Below are positions 26,542 through 35,331 of a stretch of DNA of 64,000 nt, in pieces. Numbering within the stretch: the stretch's first letter is position 1; every line of letters begins with the position of its first letter. The position numbers were made by a program, and so were the translations under genes. The stretch comes from SSC4 sp964443225 (lineage in GTDB: Bacteria; Chloroflexota; Anaerolineae; SSC4; Amarolineaceae), in NCBI GenBank assembly GCA_964443225.1, contig CAYUCC010000009.1, positions 1 to 64,000 of the forward strand. Reading direction: 5' to 3'. The notes under the pieces are model-generated. The model worked only from the letters and a program-made list of their open reading frames with translations. It searched no databases and had not been told where the DNA came from.

Positions 26542-26828
26542 ATGCTGCGCGGTCTACGGTGAGGCCGGCACCGGCTGGGCGGGCTGCTTCAACGGCAGCG
26601 TCACGATCACCGGCACCTGTTTGGGCTGCCGGGCGGCGAGTTTCGCTGTGAATCCGGGCGCGGGTCCGCTGCAGCCAGGGGACGCCGTCACCGTGCGCGC
26701 CGTCGCTGCGACCGCTGCAGACCCGCACCGTCGACGGCACGCTCGTCGGCGAGGGTGCGCCGGTGTTGGGCGTGGCCCTGGGTGAAACCAAGGATGGCCT
26801 GGACTGGGTGTTGGTAAATCCGCAGTAA
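26542..26828 (+). pseudogene. Deletion relic of a cap C surface gene
   Basis: After a weak ribosome-binding site (GAGAGGTAG) and ATG, only six codons are read before a stop. From 26549 the DNA matches the end of gene 5586: GRAVYGEAG, then GWFNGSVTITG, CxGC and PGDxVxVR in one frame. It then jumps to PLQTRTVDG...GAPVLGVAL...WVLVNPQ in another frame, ending at 26826-26828. Most of the body, the dockerin-like loop and about 90 residues of the cap are missing. It lies directly downstream of the palindrome promoter module. Confidence 0.75.
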
Positions 26829-26844
26829 CCAAGGAGAATTATCG

Positions 26845-29800
26845 ATGGCAAGACCAAAATCATTCCTGAACCGGCGGCTACACGCATGCCGTATCTGGCA
26901 CTGGCTCATGCTGCTCGTATTGACGGCGGCCATGCTGCCCGCGCCGGCCGTCCATGCCATACCTTCGTCACAGGCTGTCGAGGGGCAAGACCTGCCTCCC
27001 GGCTTCGAGGCCAACCTGCCGGGCAATCCTGACCCGGTGCTTACCGCCGAGGAGCGCCTCTGGCAGCAGATCGAGGCGGCGACCGACACCGGCGACGACG
27101 TTGCCCTGCGGGCGGCGATCCAGCAGTTGGGTGACTACAACCTGCCGGCGGCCATTCGCCTGGCGCGGGAGATCGCGCCGCCCGCCGCCCGCCCCGCGCC
27201 GGCGCCGACCGGCCCCATCTCGCGCGAGGAGGAGCTGCAGCAGGCCGCCGCCGATGACGCGCAGCGTGGCGAACTGCTGCGCCAGGAGGACACCAGCCGC
27301 GCGCAGGCGCAGCGCCCCACGCCCGCCGACGACGATAAGTGGGCCACGCCGCCCGGTGACGCCTCACCGCAGCTTCCCGCCGCCATCCTGACCGTCGGCG
27401 ATAGCTGCACCTATGCCACGGTGCAGTCTGCGGTCAACGCCGCCGCGTCGGGCGATACGATCCGCGTGCAGGGGAAGACCTTCACCGGCGCGACCGTCAA
27501 CATCAACGCCAGGTCGCTGACGCTCAGCGGCGGCTGGAACAGCACCTGCACGACGCAGGGCAGCACCAGGACGACCCTGGACGCCACCGGCCAGGGCGAC
27601 ACGGTCGTCGAGGTCTATGGCGGCGCCGTCCCGCTGGCGACGATCATCGACAATTTCATCCTGGTGAACGGCGAGCCCGACGTGGACTTTGGCGGTGCTC
27701 TGGAGATCGACGACCAAAACACCGTTACCCTGCGTCGCACTTACATCAGATACAACGATTCCTCCAGCGGCGGCGGGATTCACATGTCGGCAGCGACCGT
27801 GCTCAACCTGGAACAGGAAACGCTGGTGTATGACAACAACGCCCTGCAAGGCGACGGCGGCGGGATCCACTGCACCGGCGGCGCCATCAACATCAGCGAA
27901 GATTCCATTATCGGCTATTTCGACAACACCGCCTCCGGCAACGGCGGTGGTCTCTATCTCGACAACTGCACGGTCTATCTGAACAGCACGGCGTCCGAGA
28001 GTGCGCAGATTGTTCACAACACCGCAACCAACGGCGGCGGCATCTATGCGACCAACGGCAGCTACATCAACCTGCGCGGCTCCAATGCGGCCATCGCCGA
28101 AAACAGCGCCAGCGGTAACGGCGGCGGGGTCTATCTTGCCGGCGCCTCGGACCTCTACGTGGACAACGGCAGCATCAGCCTCAATACAGCCGGCGTCGTC
28201 GGCGGCGGGGTCTACGCCACGGATGATCTCACGACCGTTGATATGGACCTGAACTCGGTCCAGGCGTGCAGCGGCAAGTGTACGCAGATCTCCAACAACA
28301 CCGCCAGCAGCCACGGCGGCGCCGCATATCTGACCGGCGGTGCCGACCTCGACTTCAATGGCGTCTACGCCGAGGGCAACAGCGGCTCGTTGGGCAGCGC
28401 TTTTTACGCCCGCGGCGACGCCACCGTCCGCCTCGACAACGTGATGGCTACTGACAACACGGCCTCGAATGACTACACGCTGCGTTTGTTCAATTCGGGC
28501 GGCGCGCCGGCTGCCACCACACGCAACAGCACCTTTGCCGGCAACAGCGGCCAGTCGGTGAGCTTCGCCGTCGACACCGGCACAAGCCTGGACGGGGACG
28601 ATCTGATCGTCTGGGCCAACAGCGACACCAGCCTGGTCCTCGGCAGCGGCGACGTCACGATCGACTGCTCCATCGTGCAGTATGATTTTCCAGGCAGCAA
28701 CAACCTGGTCGGGGATCCCGAGTTCTGGAACCCGGCCGGCGGCGACTATCACATCGCCCGCACCTCGCCCGCGGTGGACCACTGCAGCAGCGGCCAGACG
28801 ATCGACGTGGACGGCGACAGCCGGCCCTACGACGTGGCCGGGGTAGGCGCCCTGCTCGAGGCCGCGGCGCAGGCCACGCCGGAGCAGCGCGCCGCCGCGC
28901 CGCACGCCGTGCACGTCATCACCGATGAGCTGGGCGGCCGCCGCCTGGACGAAGCCGTCAGCGGGGCGCTCATGGCGCGTGACTACGGTTCCTTCGCCTG
29001 GCTGGCGTTGGACGACGCCCAGTTCGCCCAGCTGCAGGCCAGCGGCATCCCCTTCGAGAACGAGGAGGGCTTCGGCCTGATCAGCTTCGACGTCTGGCGC
29101 TTCGACCCTGTGACCGATGGACTCCCGGTCGCGCCCGCTGTCAGCCCGCGCAACGACCAGGGCCAGGGGTTGAGCCTGGTACAGCTCTACGCCCCGGCCG
29201 GCGAGCAGGACATGGACGCGCTCAGCGCGGCCGGCGCCATGCTCCAGCACTACCCCTACAACGCCTTCCTGCTCTGGAGCGATGCCCGTTCACTGTCCCG
29301 CCTGGCCGGCGCCCCCAACGTGCGCTGGATCGGCGACTTTGCGTCTGCGTTCCGGCTCAGCGCGCGCCTGGCGCAGGCCGCTGTCGAGGCGGGTCCCGCG
29401 GGCCTGCCCCATGTCCAGGCCCTGCTGCTGGACGACGGCAACCTGGCCGGCGTCGAGCGGATTATCCAGGATGCCGGCGGCGTCATCCTCAGCCGCGCCC
29501 CGCGCCACGCGCCCGGCGAGGTGATGCCATTGGAGACCTGGGAGTTCAGCCTGCCGGCCGGTCTGCTGGACACGCTCGCGCGCCAGCCGCAACTGATCGC
29601 CAGCGACATTGTCGGCAAATCGGAGATCGATGACGAGCGTTCCAACCAGATCGTGGCCGGCAACGCGCCTGGCGGCGAGCCGGAAACCGGCTACACCACC
29701 TGGCTAAACGACATCGGCTACCGCGGCCGCAACGTCACGGTAGCGATCGTGGACACCGGCGTGGACTGGGACCACCCCGACCTCAACGTCGTCTCGGGTA

Positions 29801-32800
29801 CCGAATACGGCGGCTACGTCGAGCCGAACGAACCTGGTTCCGATGGCGCGCCCGATGTGAACCTTGATACTCGGGGCTCGGGCCACGGCACCCACGTCGC
29901 CGGTATCGTCGCCGGTGACGGTGGCAGCGCCACCGCCGACCCCGACGGCTTCGTCTACGGCCTGGGCATGGCGCCCAGTGCAACGCTGCACGCCATGGAT
30001 GCCATCGCCGAGGACAACACCAATCCATCGGTGATTGCGCGCGTGCGCGAGGCCGCGGCCAACGCCGACCTGAGCAACAACTCCTGGTTCATCGGCAGCC
30101 CGGCCGGTTACACCCTCGACGCGTCCAACCAGGACGATTGGGTGCTCGACGCCGACCGCACCAACGTCAACATCCGCGACCCGTTCCTGACCGTCTTCTC
30201 GGCGGGCAACGCGGGCGACGATTGCGGTGCCGGGCCGTGCATGTCCTCGATTACAGCACCGAAAGAGGCCAAGAACATCATCACGGTGGCGAACGGCCTC
30301 AGCCGTCGCTCCGACACCGGCAGCGGGCTGACCGGCGACATCGACGCGCTGGCCGCGTCCAGTAGCCGCGGCCCGGCCTTCGACGGCCGCCTGCTGCCCA
30401 ACCTGACCGCGCCGGGCACCAACATCATCAGCACCGAAAACCGCGTGGTGACGGCCGGCGGCGTGACCAATCTTACCTGCGCCTTCTCGCCCGGCAATTC
30501 GACGCAGCACAGCTACTGCACCGGCACCAGCCAGTCAACGCCGCACGTCACGGGGGCGGCCGCACTCTTCTTCGAGTTCTGGCGCCTGCGCTTCGGCGCT
30601 GGCGATCCCTACCCGGAGACGGTCAAGGCGGCATTCGTCAACGCGACCGACAACCTGGCGGGCGGCGACAACGGCTGGGGCACGCCGCTGGGCCACCGGC
30701 CCGACAACCACCAGGGCTGGGGGCGTCTGAACGTGGATCGTGTGCTCAACCCCAGCGTGGCGGTGCAGTACTACCAGACCCCCGTGGTCATGACCAGCGC
30801 CGGCGACGTTTGGGAAAAGACTTTTCGCCCGAACGACAGCGGCGAGCCGCTGCGCATCAGCCTGGTCTGGTCGGATGCGCCGGGCACGCCCAACGCCAAC
30901 CCGGCGCGGGTCAACAACCTGGACCTGCGCGTGACCAGCGCCGGCGGCACGATCTGGCGCGGCAACGTCTTCAGCGGCGGCTGGAGCGCCACCGGCGGCG
31001 CCTATGATTCGTTGAACAACGTGGAGAACGTCTTCGTCCAGACGCCCAGCTCCGGCTCGTACACGGTGCGCGTGACGGCGACGGCGCTCAACGGCGACGC
31101 GTACTACTACAACGGCGACATCACCGATCAGCACTTCAGCCTGGTCTGCTGGAACTGCGAGGAAATCCTGGACGGCACCTACGATGCGGGCGCCGACGAG
31201 GCTTACGCCTTCGTCGGCATCGACGGCACAGCCTGCGCCTACCCGACCATCGGCTCGGCCATCAGTGCGGCCGCCTCGGGCGCCACGATCTACATCAGTC
31301 CGGGTACCTACCTCGAGCGGCTGGGCCTGATCGACAAAGACCTGGTGCTGACGGCGGCCACGAACGACTGCGGTGCCGGCGCCAGCAGCGGCGTGACGAT
31401 CGACGCCAACGATGCGGCCGCCACCAACGGCGGCGTGGCGCAGATCGGCACCGGCCGCAGCGTGACCTTCGCCAATCTCACCCTGACCGATGGCACGGCG
31501 TCCCTGGGCGGCATCGTCTACGTGGGTTCGGGAGCGTACCTGGTCCTGGACAACACCGACCTCTCCTTTGGCTCGGCCTCCAGCCTGGGCGGCGGGCTGC
31601 GCATCTACAATGGCACTGTGGAGATGATCAATACCAGCCGCATACTCGGAAGTGAAACGACGGTCAGCAACGGCGGCGGCGCGGCGCTCGATGGGGGAAC
31701 CCTGATCCTGCGCGGTGACAGCCGCATTGGCGACTACCTGCAGTCCAACATCGCCGCGGGCCTGGGCGGTGGGGTGTACCTGGACGGTGGCGTGTTATAC
31801 ATGGAGGATACCAGCCGCGTGCGCTCCAACACGGCGGCCACCAACGGCGGCGGCGTCTATGCGCTGAACAGCGGCGACATCGTCATGGACGACAGTGCGG
31901 CCATCGGCTGGAGCGTGAGCACTGCTGCGAACAGCGCGGTGGATGGCGGCGGCGTCTATCTGGCCGGCGCCGGCACCACCCTGACCCTGAACGACGACAG
32001 CAGCGTGCGCTACAACACGGCCAGCGCCGACGGCGGCGGCATCTACGTGACCGGCGGCGCCGGTGTCACCGTCAACAGCGCTCGGGTCGACGACAACCAG
32101 GCCGTGGCACGTGGCGGCGCCATCATGGTGGACACCAGCGCAACCGTCGACGTGCAGAACGGCGCGACGGTCAACGGCAACCAGGCAACCGGCGCTTCGG
32201 GTCTGGGCGGCGGGCTGTACATGCTGGGCGACAGCGCTGCGGTCACGGTGAACGCCAGCCAGGTCAACAGCAACGTGGCTGGCCACTCGTATGGCGGCAT
32301 CCGCGTGTACGGCGCCAGCAGCCTCGACCTGTCGAACGGCGCCACGCTCAACAGCAACCAGGCGCAGATCGGTCCCGGCGGCGGGTTGAGTCTCTACCAG
32401 GGCACCGTCACGATCAGTGATGCGGTGATTCAATCGAACACCGCGGTGTTGGGCGGCGGCGGGATCTACATGGATTCGGGCGCGGTGACGATCACCAACC
32501 CGGACATTCGTTACAACCAGGCCGCGAGCGGGCCGGGCGGCGGCATCCACCGCAGCGGTGGCACGCTCAGCCTGGCGGCCACGACACAAACCGGTTATGT
32601 GGCGGACAACACCTCCGTCACGAACGGCGGCGGCATCTATGACGCCAGCGACGCGCCGTTGGTGCTGCGGGCGCTTGGCGCCTACCGCCTGAACATCAAC
32701 AGTAACCAGGCCGGCATCAACGGCGGCGGCATCTACGCCTTGCATGCCTATGTGGACGCGTTCGGCTGGATTCAGATGACGGGCAACACCGCGGCCAGCC

Positions 32801-34002
32801 ACGGCGGCGCCCTGTACCTGGGGAGCGGCGCGACGGCCTGGTTCGATGACTACAACACGGCCAACGTGCCTGAGATCTGGGTGAACACGGCCACCAGCGG
32901 CAACGGCGGCGGCATCTACGCCCAGGACAGCACGCGGGTCGAGTTGGACGGCGGCCAGGTCGGTTTTGCCATCGGCGGCAACCGGGCCCTGGCCGGCGAC
33001 GGGGGCGGCATCTACCTGGACAACAGCGACCTGCTCGTGGACAATACGATCATCGTGGGCAACCAGGCGGGCGACGATGGCGGTGGTATTGCGGCGGTCA
33101 ACGCCTCCTCGGTGACGATGGCGCCGACGCTGGGCCTGCTGCGCGGGCCGGGCGAGGGCGCCGGCGACGAGGTCCGTTCGCCGCAGGCCACGGCCTGCGA
33201 TCCGGACACCCTGGCGGCCAACGCCTACTGCATCGAGTTGCGCGGTAACAGCGCCAACGATCTGGGCGGCGGCATCTTCTTTCAGGGCGAGAGCAGCGGC
33301 AGCATCGTACGCACTGCATTCGTCGCCAACACCGCGGCCACCGGTTCGGCGCTGGAGCTGTACGATGCCACGGTCAGCTTGCACAACAGCCTGGTGCGCG
33401 ACAACGTGGCTGATGGCGCCAATAAGAGTACGATTCACGTCTACAACGAGGGCGGCGCGGGCCCAACCTCGACCTTCCACGCGCAGCACAACACGATTAC
33501 CCACAACAGCCAGTATGGCATCTTCTACGCCAACACCACCGGCGGGACCTTCGATAACAACATCGTTTGGGGAAACTCCACCCTGGGCTTCGTGACCGGC
33601 GGCGGTCTCAGCACCACCGCCACCTGTAACGATACGCAGGACAGCGTGCTGGCGGGTCCGGGCAACATCAGCCTGGATCCGCGCTTCATCACCACGGCGC
33701 GCGGGGCCTATCACCTCAAGCCGGGTTCGCCGGCGCTCGACGCCTGTGCGGCGGGCAGCGGCCCGGATCTCGACGCCATCACCCGCCCGCGTGGGGTGCA
33801 GTTCGACATGGGCTCGTTCGAACTCTGGTGCGCCAGCGGTGTGACCGACGTGAACGGTTCGGGCAAGACCGACATCGTGGACGTGGGACGCGTGGCAGGC
33901 GATTTCCTCGACGCGTCGTACCTGCCGCAGCACGACATCAACTGTGATGGGGTGGTTGACCTGGGCGACATCACGCTCGTCGCCGCGGCCTGGGCGCCTT
34001 AG
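26845..34002 (+). CDS. Giant secreted subtilisin-family protein between two beta-helix regions, with C-terminal dockerin
   Basis: The product is 2385 residues. Domains in order: signal peptide (about 1-37); a helical, Pro-rich segment (45-180); a beta-helix with GGG-I/V-Y and NNTA turns (about 181-672); a domain of unknown type (680-940). Then comes a peptidase S8 domain (about 950-1260), with catalytic Asp970 in AIVDTGVDW, His1014 in GHGTHVAG and Ser1229 in GTSQSTPHV, so it should be active. A beta-sandwich typical of subtilisin C-termini follows (about 1295-1445). A second, longer POMP-like beta-helix spans about 1450-2310, and two dockerin-like loops lie at 2335-2385 (DVNGSGKTDIVD, DINCDGVVDLGD). 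AAGGAG precedes the ATG. It is expected outside the cell, perhaps attached through the dockerin. Confidence 0.85.
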   Translation: MARPKSFLNRRLHACRIWHWLMLLVLTAAMLPAPAVHAIPSSQAVEGQDLPPGFEANLPGNPDPVLTAEERLWQQIEAATDTGDDVALRAAIQQLGDYNLPAAIRLAREIAPPAARPAPAPTGPISREEELQQAAADDAQRGELLRQEDTSRAQAQRPTPADDDKWATPPGDASPQLPAAILTVGDSCTYATVQSAVNAAASGDTIRVQGKTFTGATVNINARSLTLSGGWNSTCTTQGSTRTTLDATGQGDTVVEVYGGAVPLATIIDNFILVNGEPDVDFGGALEIDDQNTVTLRRTYIRYNDSSSGGGIHMSAATVLNLEQETLVYDNNALQGDGGGIHCTGGAINISEDSIIGYFDNTASGNGGGLYLDNCTVYLNSTASESAQIVHNTATNGGGIYATNGSYINLRGSNAAIAENSASGNGGGVYLAGASDLYVDNGSISLNTAGVVGGGVYATDDLTTVDMDLNSVQACSGKCTQISNNTASSHGGAAYLTGGADLDFNGVYAEGNSGSLGSAFYARGDATVRLDNVMATDNTASNDYTLRLFNSGGAPAATTRNSTFAGNSGQSVSFAVDTGTSLDGDDLIVWANSDTSLVLGSGDVTIDCSIVQYDFPGSNNLVGDPEFWNPAGGDYHIARTSPAVDHCSSGQTIDVDGDSRPYDVAGVGALLEAAAQATPEQRAAAPHAVHVITDELGGRRLDEAVSGALMARDYGSFAWLALDDAQFAQLQASGIPFENEEGFGLISFDVWRFDPVTDGLPVAPAVSPRNDQGQGLSLVQLYAPAGEQDMDALSAAGAMLQHYPYNAFLLWSDARSLSRLAGAPNVRWIGDFASAFRLSARLAQAAVEAGPAGLPHVQALLLDDGNLAGVERIIQDAGGVILSRAPRHAPGEVMPLETWEFSLPAGLLDTLARQPQLIASDIVGKSEIDDERSNQIVAGNAPGGEPETGYTTWLNDIGYRGRNVTVAIVDTGVDWDHPDLNVVSGTEYGGYVEPNEPGSDGAPDVNLDTRGSGHGTHVAGIVAGDGGSATADPDGFVYGLGMAPSATLHAMDAIAEDNTNPSVIARVREAAANADLSNNSWFIGSPAGYTLDASNQDDWVLDADRTNVNIRDPFLTVFSAGNAGDDCGAGPCMSSITAPKEAKNIITVANGLSRRSDTGSGLTGDIDALAASSSRGPAFDGRLLPNLTAPGTNIISTENRVVTAGGVTNLTCAFSPGNSTQHSYCTGTSQSTPHVTGAAALFFEFWRLRFGAGDPYPETVKAAFVNATDNLAGGDNGWGTPLGHRPDNHQGWGRLNVDRVLNPSVAVQYYQTPVVMTSAGDVWEKTFRPNDSGEPLRISLVWSDAPGTPNANPARVNNLDLRVTSAGGTIWRGNVFSGGWSATGGAYDSLNNVENVFVQTPSSGSYTVRVTATALNGDAYYYNGDITDQHFSLVCWNCEEILDGTYDAGADEAYAFVGIDGTACAYPTIGSAISAAASGATIYISPGTYLERLGLIDKDLVLTAATNDCGAGASSGVTIDANDAAATNGGVAQIGTGRSVTFANLTLTDGTASLGGIVYVGSGAYLVLDNTDLSFGSASSLGGGLRIYNGTVEMINTSRILGSETTVSNGGGAALDGGTLILRGDSRIGDYLQSNIAAGLGGGVYLDGGVLYMEDTSRVRSNTAATNGGGVYALNSGDIVMDDSAAIGWSVSTAANSAVDGGGVYLAGAGTTLTLNDDSSVRYNTASADGGGIYVTGGAGVTVNSARVDDNQAVARGGAIMVDTSATVDVQNGATVNGNQATGASGLGGGLYMLGDSAAVTVNASQVNSNVAGHSYGGIRVYGASSLDLSNGATLNSNQAQIGPGGGLSLYQGTVTISDAVIQSNTAVLGGGGIYMDSGAVTITNPDIRYNQAASGPGGGIHRSGGTLSLAATTQTGYVADNTSVTNGGGIYDASDAPLVLRALGAYRLNINSNQAGINGGGIYALHAYVDAFGWIQMTGNTAASHGGALYLGSGATAWFDDYNTANVPEIWVNTATSGNGGGIYAQDSTRVELDGGQVGFAIGGNRALAGDGGGIYLDNSDLLVDNTIIVGNQAGDDGGGIAAVNASSVTMAPTLGLLRGPGEGAGDEVRSPQATACDPDTLAANAYCIELRGNSANDLGGGIFFQGESSGSIVRTAFVANTAATGSALELYDATVSLHNSLVRDNVADGANKSTIHVYNEGGAGPTSTFHAQHNTITHNSQYGIFYANTTGGTFDNNIVWGNSTLGFVTGGGLSTTATCNDTQDSVLAGPGNISLDPRFITTARGAYHLKPGSPALDACAAGSGPDLDAITRPRGVQFDMGSFELWCASGVTDVNGSGKTDIVDVGRVAGDFLDASYLPQHDINCDGVVDLGDITLVAAAWAP

Positions 34003-34061
34003 CGGTGGCTGGGTGGACAGGATTGAGTGGGTTGGGTCTGGTCTGGCAGTCTGTGGGTCTG

Positions 34062-35192
34062 CTAGAGCAAAAACCGCCAGTAGTTGCTGCGATCGATGCG
34101 TTCCACCTGGCTGCCGGGATAGGCCTGCAGAAAATCGGTCGGCTCTTTGACCTTGGCAGCCGGGTTCCACTTGAACTCATAGGCTGACAGCACGCCGTCT
34201 GCTTCTTCCAGGTAGTCAATCTGCTTCTGATCATAGGTGCGCCAGAAGTACTGATTGACGAACTGCTGGCGATTGCGCAGGAGTTTCAGACGTTCGACGA
34301 TGCAGAAGTTCTCCCAGAGCGCGCCGACGTCGCTGCGCAGGTGGAGCGGAGCGAAATTCTGGATGATACCGTTACGCACGCCCAGGTCGTAGAAGTAGAT
34401 TTTGACCGATTTCGCCACCTCTTTGCGTAGATTGCGGCTGAAAGCGCCGAGGCGAAAGAGGATGAAGCACTGCTCGAGCAGGTCTATGTAGTTGATGACG
34501 GTGCGACGATCGATGCCGAGCGCCTGGCCCAGTTCTGTATAGGAGACTTCCTGACCGAGCTGGCGGGCCAACAGCTCCAGCAGTTTGACGAGGATTGTTG
34601 ATTTGCGCAGGCCGACGAACGCCAGCGCATCGCGATAGAGGTAGTTCGAGACCAGTTCGTCCAGCGCCGCCCGCGCCTCCTCCTCCGAGAGCGCGATCAG
34701 CGCAGGGTATGACCCGAAGCGCAGTCGAAAGTCCAGCCGCGGCTCGACCGCGCTGTAGCCTTGATCGCCGGCCAGCTCTGCCAATGAGAGTGGGTAGAGT
34801 TCGAAACGATACATCCGTCCGGTCAAGGGTTCGGCTGCCTGATAGCCCAAACCAAACGAGGAGGAGCCGGTGGCGATCACCTGCATTTCCGGGTACTCAT
34901 CGACCAGAATCTTGAGGATGCGGCCGACGTTTTCGATCTGTTGGGCTTCGTCCAGCACCACGAGGTCTTGCTCACCCAAGAAAGCCTTGAGTGTCGTTGC
35001 TTCCTCGATTTGCAGCCCGCCGCGCACCGAGAGCAGGTCGCAGTTGAGATAGCGAGTCCGCCGATCGGTATGCTGCGTCAAGAGGTGCTTGACGAGCGTG
35101 GTCTTGCCGACGCGTCGCGCGCCGTACAGCACGATGACGCGCCCGCGGAAGAGATATTTTTCGATTTGTGCTTCAAGCAGGCGATCGATCAT
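34062..35192 (-). CDS. AAA_14/DUF4143 ATPase
   Basis: The product is 376 residues. Walker A is YGARRVGKTTL (about 23-33), Walker B VVLDEAQQ (about 76-83). A winged-helix-like segment follows (YTELGQALGIDRRTVINYIDLLEQ) and then the DUF4143 region with a PD-(D/E)xK-like ending (DGVLSAYEFKW). Such ATPases are abundant in Chloroflexota and archaea; they are sometimes linked to defence or mobile DNA, but no function is settled. It is transcribed against the surface genes and ends 60 bp from gene 26845. A perfect 14-bp palindrome lies just upstream of its start. A second, distinct member is at 58964. Confidence 0.85.
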   Translation of the reverse strand: MIDRLLEAQIEKYLFRGRVIVLYGARRVGKTTLVKHLLTQHTDRRTRYLNCDLLSVRGGLQIEEATTLKAFLGEQDLVVLDEAQQIENVGRILKILVDEYPEMQVIATGSSSFGLGYQAAEPLTGRMYRFELYPLSLAELAGDQGYSAVEPRLDFRLRFGSYPALIALSEEEARAALDELVSNYLYRDALAFVGLRKSTILVKLLELLARQLGQEVSYTELGQALGIDRRTVINYIDLLEQCFILFRLGAFSRNLRKEVAKSVKIYFYDLGVRNGIIQNFAPLHLRSDVGALWENFCIVERLKLLRNRQQFVNQYFWRTYDQKQIDYLEEADGVLSAYEFKWNPAAKVKEPTDFLQAYPGSQVERIDRSNYWRFLL

Positions 35193-35210
35193 GAAAATCT
35201 CCGAAAAACG

Positions 35211-35224
35211 GACAATCGATTGTC
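35211..35224 (-). promoter_or_regulatory. 14-bp palindrome upstream of the AAA_14 gene
   Basis: GACAATCGATTGTC is a perfect palindrome 18 bp before the start codon of gene 34062-35192. An A/T-rich stretch lies beyond it. The position suits a repressor or autoregulation site; no regulator gene is adjacent. Confidence 0.5.
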
Positions 35225-35331
35225 GTTATTTAGCAAAATTATGACTTTTCAAACCTGATTTTACGACATTCGTTCGATTCGTGCAAGAAACGAAATTCGA
35301 ACTACCAAAGGTGAAAGAGGAGGTATGAGTC

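Noticed and set aside
31795..34170. 791-residue minus-strand open frame opposite gene 26845
   Set aside because: Shadow of the second beta-helix region; composition is that of an antisense frame and no family is seen.
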